A model generated the notes under the pieces. That model was not told where the DNA came from and did no database searches. It saw nothing but the letters and a program-made list of their open reading frames with translations. From assembly GCA_017628775.1 (NCBI GenBank), contig JAGBYN010000069.1:1-18498 (forward strand): a stretch of 18,498 nucleotides of DNA, read 5' to 3'. The position numbers were made by a program, and so were the translations under genes. Shown in pieces: positions 1-8,669 of the stretch (within the stretch, counting starts at the first letter, position 1; each line of letters begins with the position of its first letter). This DNA comes from Bacteroidaceae bacterium. Lineage in GTDB: Bacteria > Bacteroidota > Bacteroidia > Bacteroidales > Bacteroidaceae.

Positions 1-933
<933 letters not shown>

Positions 934-992
934 TTAAATGCGTTCAGGCGGTATCCAATGCAACGAAACACCGCGTTTTTTCAGTTTACGTG

Positions 993-1000
993 CAAAATTA
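993..1000 (-). promoter_or_regulatory. Probable -7 element of the proS promoter
   Basis: The minus strand reads TAATTTTG, an exact match to the Bacteroidetes -7 consensus TAnnTTTG, about 75 bases upstream of the proS ATG. No convincing TTTG -33 element lies 19-21 bp further upstream, so this rests on the -7 box and its position. The identical octamer occurs in front of the GSCFA/murF-alr operon. Confidence 0.4.
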
Positions 1001-1087
1001 AACAAATAAAGAATATAAAATGGTTGAAATTGTCATTATTTCATTAAAATTAACAAGAATTTTACCTTTAAATGAACATAGAAGTTG

Positions 1088-1095
1088 TATCTTTG
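1088..1095 (+). promoter_or_regulatory. Probable -7 element of the lipoprotein gene promoter
   Basis: TATCTTTG fits TAnnTTTG exactly, and the predicted 5' leader to the ATG at 1144 would be about 40 bases. The expected -33 region is only T-rich (TTTA at 1067-1070, 17 bp away), so the upstream half is weak. Confidence 0.5.
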
Positions 1096-1143
1096 CCAAT
1101 GTTTGATAATAGTGATTACTTTAATTAACAAATATTGAAAATT

Positions 1144-1854
1144 ATGAAGAAAACTAAATTAGGCGTTTTAGCGCTCTGTTCTGTTTTGCTGTTCTCAGGT
1201 TGTGGTATGTCAAACACAGCTAAGGGCGGACTTATTGGTGGTGGTAGTGGTGCTGCTGCTGGTGCATTGATCGGTGCGCTCATTGGTAAAGGTAAGGGTG
1301 CTGCAATTGGTGCAGGTGTAGGTGCTGCGGTAGGTGCTGGCGCTGGTGTGCTCATTGGCAACAAGATGGACAAGGCTAAGAAGGCTGCTGAAGCGATTAA
1401 GGGTGCTGAAGCTGAAACCTTGAAGGATGCTGAAGGTCTTGCATATGTTAAGGTAACTTTCGACTCTGGTATTCTTTTCTCTACCGGCAATTCAGCATTG
1501 ACACAAACTGCCAAGACATCGCTCACGCAATTTGCAACAAGCGTTTTAACTGCTGACATGGACCTCGCTATCGTTGGATACACTGACAACGACCCATGGC
1601 GCGGCTATACCGCTGAACAAAGCGTGCAGAAGAATCTTGAACTTTCAGAACAACGCGCTAAGAGCGTAAGCGCTTATTTGGCTCAAGCAGGTGCAACTGC
1701 AGCGCAGCTCAAGTATGTATTGGGTAAGGGTGAAGAAAACCCCGTGGCAAGCAATGCAACTGAAGCAGGCAAGGCTGAAAACCGTCGCGTTGAAGTATAT
1801 ATCCTTCCAAGTAAGGAAATGATTGAAAGCGCAAATGCAGGTACATTAAAGTAA
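1144..1854 (+). CDS. OmpA-family outer-membrane lipoprotein with glycine-zipper segment
   Basis: A 236-residue lipoprotein that probably tethers the outer membrane to peptidoglycan. ATG at 1144 is chosen over an in-frame TTG at 1135 because it gives a clean lipoprotein signal: MKKTK, a hydrophobic stretch, then lipobox LFSGC with the lipidated cysteine at residue 20. Residues about 27-75 are a glycine-zipper region with repeated GxxxG and GAxxG spacing, likely a membrane-inserting or oligomerising helical pair. After a short Ala/Lys/Glu-rich helix, residues about 100-225 form an OmpA C-terminal domain. It has GYTDN (D expected to contact diaminopimelate), the LSEQRAKSV helix with its conserved Arg, and NRRVEVYI at the end. 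This order (lipobox, zipper, OmpA domain) resembles the YiaD type. The gene is monocistronic, with its own promoter and terminator. Confidence 0.9.
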   Translation: MKKTKLGVLALCSVLLFSGCGMSNTAKGGLIGGGSGAAAGALIGALIGKGKGAAIGAGVGAAVGAGAGVLIGNKMDKAKKAAEAIKGAEAETLKDAEGLAYVKVTFDSGILFSTGNSALTQTAKTSLTQFATSVLTADMDLAIVGYTDNDPWRGYTAEQSVQKNLELSEQRAKSVSAYLAQAGATAAQLKYVLGKGEENPVASNATEAGKAENRRVEVYILPSKEMIESANAGTLK

Positions 1855-1879
1855 AGGAAATATTACGCTTTTAAATACG

Positions 1880-1913
1880 GAGAGGTGTCGGCTGAACGAT
1901 GCCTCTCTTTTTT
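1880..1913 (+). terminator. Rho-independent terminator of the OmpA-like lipoprotein gene
   Basis: Arm 1880-1890 (GAGAGGTGTCG) pairs with 1897-1907 (CGATGCCTCTC) as 11 bp including two G-U wobbles, around a 6-base loop, followed by six T residues. It sits 26 bases after the stop codon. Confidence 0.9.
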
Positions 1914-1962
1914 CATGCTTTTTCATTTTTAATGAATATTGGATAAATTCACTTCTTTTTTA

Positions 1963-1993
1963 TTTGTGGTTAGTTTTAATTTTCTTAATTTCG
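1963..1993 (+). promoter_or_regulatory. Bacteroidetes-type promoter of the 1286-residue fusion gene
   Basis: TTTG at 1963-1966, a 19-base spacer, then TAATTTCG at 1986-1993, one base off the TAnnTTTG consensus. The start codon at 2014 is 20 bases downstream of the -7 box, so the leader is very short. Confidence 0.65.
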
Positions 1994-2013
1994 CAAAAAC
2001 AAAACAATGAGTC

Positions 2014-5000
2014 ATGGAAAAGAAGATTGATTTTTTCTTGATGTGGACAGAAAGTCAAGCACGACGTGATTTGGCTTCAGTTATACTTAACGACCCCCTC
2101 GTCAATCATTTATACATTATATGTTCTGAAAACGGTGAAGAAGATATTGAGGTTTATGAGCGCGTCACGGTTATTCACACCAACAACGTGAGTGGCACAA
2201 AGTTTCTTCGTCAAATCGTTTCGAAAGCAAAAGCAGAATACATTGCCCTTTATTTAAAGCCTAATGCTTTAAGCATGGGGTATCGCGCATTGGATCGTTT
2301 CTATCAAGTGGCTAACGATTCTAATGCCGTTATGGTGTATTCAGATCATTACATGATTAAAAATGAGGTTAAGGAATTAGCCCCGAAAAACGATTATCAA
2401 GAAGGCAGCATTCGCGATGATTTTGATTTTGGCGATTTAACGCTTATCAAAACAAGCGCATTTAAGAGCTTCTTTGAAACCGATCGCGTAAGCAGATACC
2501 GTTTCGCGGCATTCTATGCCATGCGCTTGCATCTCTCAAGAATTGGTGCTATTTTCCATATCGACGAACCCCTTTACACCGTCACGGAATTGGATTTAAG
2601 ATTGAGCGGCGAAAAGCAGTTTGATTATGTCAATCCATCTAACCGAGATGTTCAATTGGAAAACGAAAGGGCATGTACCGACCATTTGAAGCGCATCAAC
2701 GCTTACCTCTCGGCCGAGGAATTTGATAGTATTCCCCACGACAATACCACATATCCCGTTGAAGCCTCTGTGATTATCCCTGTAAAAAACAGAGCGAAAA
2801 CCATTGCCGACGCCATCAATAGCGTTTTGCAGCAACAAGCCGACTTTGACTTTAACGTGATCGTGATTGACAATCATAGTCAGGATGGCACCTCTGAAAT
2901 CATACAATCATTCAGCGCCGACAAGCGCGTAGTGCATCTGATACCCAAGCAAACGGATTTAGGCATTGGCGGATGCTGGGACTACGCTATACGTAGCGAG
3001 CATTGTGGCAAATATGCCATTCAATTGGATTCGGATGATTTATATTCATCGCCCGCTACATTAAGTCAGATCGTTGAGGTCTTTCAAAAACAAAAGGCCG
3101 CCATGGTGATTGGCTCTTACCGCATGGTGAATTTCAACCTCGAAACCTTACCTCCAGGTTTAATCGCACACCGCGAGTGGACGCCCGACAACGGACGTAA
3201 CAATGCGTTGCGCATTAATGGGTTAGGAGCGCCACGTGCCTTCCGCACCTCATTGCTTCGCAAGATTGGTGTGCCCAACACGAGCTATGGCGAGGACTAT
3301 GCCCTGGGGCTTGCCTTTTCGCGCTATTACCGCATTGGCAGAATTTACGATGAAGTTTATCTGTGCCGACGTTGGGATGGCAACTCTGACGCCAATCTTT
3401 CAATCGAACGCGTCAATGCCAACAACAGATACAAGGACCGCTTGCGCACGCTTGAAATTCAGGCGCGTCAGCAAATGAATGAATTGTGGAATCATTCTAC
3501 AAATCAGGATGAGGTGCTGGAATTTTTCATGAACCAGATTGAGGTATGGGATGAAGCAGCCAAGCGCGTAAGCGACTTAAGCACAAACATCAAAATGCGC
3601 TCATTGGATATCGACGACAATAAAATCGGCGTTCAATTTAATCCTTCGCGCATCAGCTCTACGGCGGCTAAGGTTGACAAAAAGGAAATTAAAAAGCGCC
3701 CATGTTTCCTGTGCGCCAAAAACCGACCTCTACCACAAGTTTCTTTGCCCATTGAAAAGAAATTTGAGATATTGGTCAATCCTTTCCCCATATTGCCATA
3801 CCATTTAACGATCCCAACACGTCGCCACATCGATCAATCGCTGGAAACGCTCTTGCCTGCATTCGGTAAACTGGCTTGGGACTTACCCGATTTCTTCGTC
3901 TTCTACAATGGACCTCAATGTGGTGCATCAGCCCCCGACCATGCTCATCTGCAAGCCGCACGCCGTGGCGTCTTACCCATTGAAAAAGACTGGAAATTTT
4001 ACGAAACGAAATTAGAAAAAGTCTTCCCACTCTCGCCCATGCAGGAGGCTGAGTTGGACGAACAAGGCTACACATCATCGCAGGCAGGGATTTACCAATT
4101 AAAGGACTATGTTTGTCCGGCATTTGTGGTGAAAGGCTGTTTGTTAGAGTCAAACTACTACCTGTTGCGTAAGTTAATATCGGCTTTAGGTGCAAACGAA
4201 GGTTCTGAAAGCGAACCGTCAGTCAATGTCATTGCATGGCGACAAAAGGGTAGCCCTTCTGAATCCGACCACGTTATCTTCGTGGTCTTCCCACGTCGTA
4301 AACATCGACCCGACTGCTACTTTGCCAAGGGTAATCAGAATTTCGTGATAAGCCCTGGATGCATCGACATGGGCGGATTGATCATCACACCACGCGAAGA
4401 AGATTATGAGCGCTTAACGCCAAAGATTGCCGCAAACATCTTGAGCGAGGTTTCATACACCGAATCCGAAGTGGCTCAAGTGATTAAGAAACTCCAAAAG
4501 AAACGCAATAAAACCAACACCACGGAAACCAGCACTGAAGTGGTTTCGCTATCCATGCCTAATGAACCCATGGTGAAAGTGGGGCTTCTGACCGACACGA
4601 AGGTGCAATTCACGCTCAATTCGCCTTACACCGCTAAGGGAAACACCATAACGGGCGAGCAGGTCGTTGAATTCAAAGAAGGCGGCGTGGTTTGGAATGG
4701 AAATGTATATAGCGAACTCAAATTTAAAGCAACTTTACCTGATTGTTCATTTACCATCGTTGACCTTGAAATTGGTGCTGATTATCATTGGAAACGCAAA
4801 GAATTGCAAACCTTCCGAGGCGACATTCACATATTGGTGGAAGAGGACAAGCTCCTTGTTATCAACAAACTACCAGTTGAGGAATACTTGAAGAGCGTTA
4901 TCAGTAGTGAAATGAGTGCCACCTCGTCGCTCGAATTCTTAAAGGCCCATGCCGTCATCAGCCGAAGTTGGCTATTGGCGCAAATGCAACACCGCCAGCA

Positions 5001-5874
5001 AAACAATGGCCGTTCAGGCGGCTTCTTTAGCTTCCAGCGCAAAAACGATGAGTTCATACGTTGGTACGATCGCGAGGACCATGCCCGCTTCGATGTATGC
5101 GCCACCGACCATTGCCAACGCTATCAGGGCATCACACGTGCTGCCTCGCCAAGAGTGACGCGTGCCGTTGATGAAACTCGAGCCATGGTATTGGTGGAAG
5201 GGGGAAATGTGTGCGATGCGCGCTTCTCCAAGTGTTGTGGTGGCATCACCGAAGTGTATTCCACATGTTGGGAGGATCGGGAAGTGCCATACCTTCAACC
5301 GATTCACGATGTGTCGGCCGAACTCCAAATGCCTGAAAAGGACCTTAAGTCAATTCATTTCGATTACGACCGTTGGATCAGAACTAATCCCGAAGCGCTT
5401 TGCAATACGGCCGATGAAAACCTTTTGCGCCAAGTGCTCAATGACTTTGACCAGGAAACAAAGGATTTCTACCGTTGGCAAGTTCAATACACGCAACAGG
5501 AATTATCGCAATTAATCGCTCAGAAATGCGAGGAAGATTTTGGCGAAATCATTGATTTGCAACCCGTTGAACGTGGATATAGCGGACGAATCAAGAAACT
5601 ACGCATCGTAGGTACGAAAAAGCAAATGTGTATTGGCAAGGAGCTTGAGATACGCCGCATATTGTCAGATTCGCATCTTTATAGCTCAGCATTCTCTGTT
5701 GAACGCCTTGACTTTGCAGGCGAAATACCCCAACGCTTCATTCTGCATGGAGCAGGGTGGGGACATGGCGTAGGGTTGTGCCAAATCGGAGCAGCCGTGA
5801 TGGCCGAACGAGGTTACACCTTTGACGAAATCCTTATGCATTATTATAAGAATGCAAAGTTGCACAAATTGTAA
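2014..5874 (+). CDS. Multidomain fusion: GT-A-like module, GT2 glycosyltransferase, HIT/GGP-like phosphorylase module, SpoIID/LytB module
   Basis: A single open frame of 1286 residues with at least four modules. Residues 1-230 look like a degenerate GT-A fold (YSDHY at 109-113 in the DxD position). Residues 248-500 are a family 2 glycosyltransferase: VIIPVKNR (253-260), [10 protein letters not shown] (284-293), LDSDD (338-342) and GED (426-428). Residues 560-830 resemble the HIT/GalT/GDP-galactose-phosphorylase superfamily: CFLC (564-567), [13 protein letters not shown] (589-601) and HAHLQ (643-647), which matches the HxHxQ nucleotidyl-transfer motif. I believe this module is annotated DUF4922 in Bacteroidetes. 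After a Lys/Thr-rich linker (825-850), residues 853-1286 form a SpoIID/LytB domain with E966 as likely catalytic acid, the helix [20 protein letters not shown] (1074-1079) and [13 protein letters not shown] (1248-1260). No signal peptide or membrane segment is visible. Domain calls are confident except the first; the biological reaction is unknown. Confidence 0.85.
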   Translation: MEKKIDFFLMWTESQARRDLASVILNDPLVNHLYIICSENGEEDIEVYERVTVIHTNNVSGTKFLRQIVSKAKAEYIALYLKPNALSMGYRALDRFYQVANDSNAVMVYSDHYMIKNEVKELAPKNDYQEGSIRDDFDFGDLTLIKTSAFKSFFETDRVSRYRFAAFYAMRLHLSRIGAIFHIDEPLYTVTELDLRLSGEKQFDYVNPSNRDVQLENERACTDHLKRINAYLSAEEFDSIPHDNTTYPVEASVIIPVKNRAKTIADAINSVLQQQADFDFNVIVIDNHSQDGTSEIIQSFSADKRVVHLIPKQTDLGIGGCWDYAIRSEHCGKYAIQLDSDDLYSSPATLSQIVEVFQKQKAAMVIGSYRMVNFNLETLPPGLIAHREWTPDNGRNNALRINGLGAPRAFRTSLLRKIGVPNTSYGEDYALGLAFSRYYRIGRIYDEVYLCRRWDGNSDANLSIERVNANNRYKDRLRTLEIQARQQMNELWNHSTNQDEVLEFFMNQIEVWDEAAKRVSDLSTNIKMRSLDIDDNKIGVQFNPSRISSTAAKVDKKEIKKRPCFLCAKNRPLPQVSLPIEKKFEILVNPFPILPYHLTIPTRRHIDQSLETLLPAFGKLAWDLPDFFVFYNGPQCGASAPDHAHLQAARRGVLPIEKDWKFYETKLEKVFPLSPMQEAELDEQGYTSSQAGIYQLKDYVCPAFVVKGCLLESNYYLLRKLISALGANEGSESEPSVNVIAWRQKGSPSESDHVIFVVFPRRKHRPDCYFAKGNQNFVISPGCIDMGGLIITPREEDYERLTPKIAANILSEVSYTESEVAQVIKKLQKKRNKTNTTETSTEVVSLSMPNEPMVKVGLLTDTKVQFTLNSPYTAKGNTITGEQVVEFKEGGVVWNGNVYSELKFKATLPDCSFTIVDLEIGADYHWKRKELQTFRGDIHILVEEDKLLVINKLPVEEYLKSVISSEMSATSSLEFLKAHAVISRSWLLAQMQHRQQNNGRSGGFFSFQRKNDEFIRWYDREDHARFDVCATDHCQRYQGITRAASPRVTRAVDETRAMVLVEGGNVCDARFSKCCGGITEVYSTCWEDREVPYLQPIHDVSAELQMPEKDLKSIHFDYDRWIRTNPEALCNTADENLLRQVLNDFDQETKDFYRWQVQYTQQELSQLIAQKCEEDFGEIIDLQPVERGYSGRIKKLRIVGTKKQMCIGKELEIRRILSDSHLYSSAFSVERLDFAGEIPQRFILHGAGWGHGVGLCQIGAAVMAERGYTFDEILMHYYKNAKLHKL

Positions 5875-5878
5875 GCGT

Positions 5879-5939
5879 GTTATTCGAGGGAGCGTAGCTC
5901 ATTTTCTTTGAGCATCATTATAACGCACCCTCGAATAAC
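5879..5939. repeat. Long imperfect inverted repeat with a nested hairpin
   Basis: GTTATTCGAGGG (5879-5890) is perfectly complementary to CCCTCGAATAAC (5928-5939). The pairing continues past one A/A mismatch with GCGT/ACGC (5892-5895 with 5923-5926). Inside, GCTCA (5897-5901) can pair with TGAGC (5909-5913). It begins 4 bases after the fusion gene's stop codon. No T tract follows on the plus strand, so a classical intrinsic terminator is not supported; RNA 3'-end stabilisation or partial attenuation before the AmpG-like gene are alternatives. Confidence 0.75.
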
Positions 5940-6061
5940 TTGTAAGTAAAGGATAGAAAATAGAAAAATAAAAAGCGTGGGGTAAAGATTACTTTATAGT
6001 AATACGTTCAATTGTTTATCATGACAAGCACCACAATTTATTTACATGATCACATCATCTT

Positions 6062-7327
6062 ATGTTCAAAACAAACGCAAAGAATCAATCACATTGGTCC
6101 TGGATCCCCTCCCTGTATTTTGCTGAAGGAATCCCTTACGTCATTGTGATGAATATTGCTCTCGTGCTATACAATAATTTAGGCGTCGGCAATGCCGAGG
6201 TGGCATTCTACACCTCATGGCTCTATCTGCCATGGGTCATAAAGCCTTTATGGAGCCCTGTCGTGGATATATTCAAGAAGAAACGATGGTGGATATTAAG
6301 CATGCAATTGCTTGTTGCTCTTTCGCTTTTTGGTGTAGCTTTAACGCTAAACGTGCCAAATTACATGTTTTGCACGTTATTGTTCTTTTGGTTGATGGCA
6401 TTCTGTTCAGCCACGCACGATATTGCCGCCGATGGCTTTTATCTCTTGGCGCTTAACGAGCAAGAACAATCATTTTACGTTGGCATACGCTCCACTTTTT
6501 ACCGCATCTCAACGATATTTGCTCAAGGCGGTCTTTTGTTGCTTGTGGCATTTATACAATCCTATTTTGCTTGTAGCACAGAAATTTCGTGGCAAGCCAC
6601 TTTTACTTTTGCCGCAATCTTGTTTGTGGGTTTGTATGCCTACCACAATTACACTTTACCCAAGCCTGATACCGACCAAACGGTAGGTTTGAAGACCTCA
6701 AGTGCGCTTAATAGTTTTCTGGAAACATTTGTTTCATTTTTCAAGAAACCGCACATCCTCACCGGTGTTGTTTTCTTATTGCTTTATCGACTTCCCGAGG
6801 CGCTATTGGTAAAGATTTGTCCGTTGTTTTTCCTGGCTCCCGTGCACGAAGGCGGCTTAGGTATGGATAAAGGCGAATTGGGCACCATTCAGGGATGTGT
6901 AGGCGTTGTGGGATTACTTCTCGGGGGTATTTTAGGCGGCTTAGCCGTATCGAAAAGCAGTTTTCGCCGATGGCTTTGGCCGATGGTCGTTGCCATTTCT
7001 CTGCCCGATGTGGTTTACGTACTATTAGCTTATTACCAGCCCTCGAATTTAGGGCTCATCTCCTTAGGCGTATTTATTGAGCAAATGGGCTATGGCTTTG
7101 GATTTACCGCCTACATGCTTTACATGATGCACTTGGCACGCGGCAACCAGCAAACCGCACATTATGCCCTTTGCACTGGGTTTATGGCCCTATCTATGAT
7201 GTTGCCAGGATTTATAGCGGGATGGCTTCAAGAAGTCTTGGGTTACGTAGGGTTCTTCACCTTAGCGACTCTATTGACCATTTTCACGTTTTACGTAGCT
7301 TTCCTCATCAGGAAGCAAATAAATTAA
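6062..7327 (+). CDS. AmpG-like major facilitator permease
   Basis: A 421-residue integral inner-membrane protein with about 12 hydrophobic segments, of the AmpG/PAT branch of the major facilitator superfamily. Family marks are [10 protein letters not shown] (18-27), [15 protein letters not shown] (55-69), [10 protein letters not shown] (117-126) and the FYRIS segment (147-151). AmpG of Proteobacteria imports anhydro-muropeptides (GlcNAc-anhydroMurNAc peptides) for cell-wall recycling. Bacteroidetes carry several paralogues whose substrates are mostly untested, so the substrate here is inferred. It lies 187 bp after the SpoIID-containing fusion and 7 bp before truA, so it probably heads a three-gene transcript with truA and the tRNA-editing gene. 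No clear TTTG/TAnnTTTG promoter was found in front of it, so read-through from the fusion gene is possible. Confidence 0.85.
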   Translation: MFKTNAKNQSHWSWIPSLYFAEGIPYVIVMNIALVLYNNLGVGNAEVAFYTSWLYLPWVIKPLWSPVVDIFKKKRWWILSMQLLVALSLFGVALTLNVPNYMFCTLLFFWLMAFCSATHDIAADGFYLLALNEQEQSFYVGIRSTFYRISTIFAQGGLLLLVAFIQSYFACSTEISWQATFTFAAILFVGLYAYHNYTLPKPDTDQTVGLKTSSALNSFLETFVSFFKKPHILTGVVFLLLYRLPEALLVKICPLFFLAPVHEGGLGMDKGELGTIQGCVGVVGLLLGGILGGLAVSKSSFRRWLWPMVVAISLPDVVYVLLAYYQPSNLGLISLGVFIEQMGYGFGFTAYMLYMMHLARGNQQTAHYALCTGFMALSMMLPGFIAGWLQEVLGYVGFFTLATLLTIFTFYVAFLIRKQIN

Positions 7328-7334
7328 ACAACGC

Positions 7335-8084
7335 ATGCATCAAAGATATTTCATTACACTCTCATACGACGGTACGGCCTACCACGGATGGCAAGTGCAA
7401 CCGCATGCCATCACCGTGCAGGAACTCCTCAATAATGCCTTAGGACTTTTGCTCCGCACGCCCGTAGAAACGCTTGGCGCAGGACGCACCGATGCTGGCG
7501 TACATGCGGCACGCATGGTGGCTCATTTCGACGCACCACCAATTCTCGATTGTCAGGCTATCGTGCATCGCTTGAACCGCATACTCCCACCCGACATTTC
7601 GGTGCTTGCCTTAAAGATGGTTCACCCCACGGCTCACGCCCGTTTTGATGCCACTTCGCGCACCTACCACTATAACATTACGACAAGAAAGTCGCCCTTC
7701 AACCGTCATTATGCGCTCATGGTGCCTTATGCCTTGGATTTTGAATTGATGAACGAAGCAGCCGCTTTGTTGTACGACATTAGCGATTTCACATCTTTCG
7801 CCAAACTTCATGCTGATTCAAAAACCAATATCTGTAAGGTCACTCATGCGCGATGGGTGCAGATTTCCGAAGAGTCATGGCGCTTTGAAATCACCGCCGA
7901 CCGCTTTTTACGCAACATGGTGCGAGCCGTTGTTGGTACGCTCTTGCTTGTGGGACGCGGTAAGATCAGCCTGGATCAATTTAAAACCATCATTCTAAAA
8001 AAGGATAGATGCGCCGCGGCTGATAGTGCCGATGGTAAAGCGCTAACCTTGATCAATGTGACTTATCCTTACGCAACGCAATAA
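7335..8084 (+). CDS. truA: tRNA pseudouridine(38-40) synthase
   Basis: A 249-residue TruA enzyme that isomerises uridines 38-40 in the anticodon stem-loop of many tRNAs. The catalytic motif GRTDAGVHA is present with the nucleophilic Asp at residue 53. Also seen are [10 protein letters not shown] (11-20), the [17 protein letters not shown] central segment (here [12 protein letters not shown]), DFTSFAKLH, and the C-terminal [15 protein letters not shown] helix. Length matches the family (about 245-270). ATG at 7335 follows the permease stop by 7 bases with no ribosome-binding site, which points to translational coupling or simply the weak Shine-Dalgarno use of Bacteroidetes. Confidence 0.96.
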   Translation: MHQRYFITLSYDGTAYHGWQVQPHAITVQELLNNALGLLLRTPVETLGAGRTDAGVHAARMVAHFDAPPILDCQAIVHRLNRILPPDISVLALKMVHPTAHARFDATSRTYHYNITTRKSPFNRHYALMVPYALDFELMNEAAALLYDISDFTSFAKLHADSKTNICKVTHARWVQISEESWRFEITADRFLRNMVRAVVGTLLLVGRGKISLDQFKTIILKKDRCAAADSADGKALTLINVTYPYATQ

Positions 8085-8122
8085 ATGCTGATATCTCCTT
8101 TCAATTAATCACGCTTTACGTT

Positions 8123-8590
8123 ATGAACACAAATCAGGATACCCCAAAATTTCAAACCTCAACCATAGCACCTATGCACACCGCCGAACATATTTTAAAC
8201 CAAACCATGGTTCGAATGTTTGGATGTGCACGCTCAAAGGATGCGCATATTGAGCGCAAAAAATCGAAAGTCAGCTACACCTTGCCATCTTGTCCGTCGC
8301 CTGAAAAGGTGGAAGAAATCGTACGCCGCGTCAACGAAGTGATCAGCCAAAATCTACCCGTGTATGATAAGATGTGTGCTTTATCTGAACTCCCTGATGG
8401 TGTGGATTTGGAAAAACTCCCTGAGCTTAGCACCGACGTGATTCGCTTGGTTTATATTGGCGATTACGACATTTGTGCGTGCATTGGTCAACATGTTGAA
8501 AATACATCTCAGATAGGGACTTTTCATCTTTTGGGTACGAATTGGGACGAGGAAACTAAAAAATTCCGCATACGTTTTAAACTCGTTTAA
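8123..8590 (+). CDS. Stand-alone AlaX-type tRNA-editing domain protein
   Basis: A 155-residue protein corresponding to the second additional (editing) domain of alanyl- and threonyl-tRNA synthetases, without any synthetase. The zinc-binding signature is intact: HTAEH (H19 and H23, HxxxH) and CIGQH (C120 and H124, CxxxH, replacing the common CGGTH). Such trans-editing proteins hydrolyse mischarged aminoacyl-tRNA, typically Ser- or Gly-tRNA-Ala; the specificity here cannot be read from sequence. It has no N-terminal beta-barrel extension, so it is of the short type. It lies 38 bp after truA, consistent with a shared transcript and tRNA-quality theme, and ends just before a strong terminator. 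Confidence 0.85.
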   Translation: MNTNQDTPKFQTSTIAPMHTAEHILNQTMVRMFGCARSKDAHIERKKSKVSYTLPSCPSPEKVEEIVRRVNEVISQNLPVYDKMCALSELPDGVDLEKLPELSTDVIRLVYIGDYDICACIGQHVENTSQIGTFHLLGTNWDEETKKFRIRFKLV

Positions 8591-8597
8591 ATACAAT

Positions 8598-8638
8598 AGT
8601 GGGTGTGTCATTTTTCGTTGTGACACACCCACTTTTTT
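8598..8638 (+). terminator. Strong intrinsic terminator between convergent alaX-like and murF-alr genes
   Basis: A 13-bp perfect stem pairs 8598-8610 (AGTGGGTGTGTCA) with 8621-8633 (TGACACACCCACT) around a 10-base loop, and T residues run from 8633 to 8638. The stem may also help stop minus-strand transcripts from murf-alr, although the T run on that side is poor. Confidence 0.92.
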
Positions 8639-8669
8639 ATTAATTGATCGATAAAAATCATTACAATGC

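Noticed and set aside
1125..1589. Minus-strand open frame of 154 codons rich in Ala and Pro
   Set aside because: It is the antisense reading of the glycine-zipper region of the lipoprotein gene; its composition simply mirrors the GGT/GCT repeats.
3776..4195. Minus-strand open frame of 139 codons
   Set aside because: It is antisense to the phosphorylase module of the fusion gene and shows no protein-like motif.
6046..6058. Small palindrome ATGAT-CAC-ATCAT just before the AmpG-like start codon
   Set aside because: A 5-bp arm is within chance expectation in AT-rich DNA and no function is supported.
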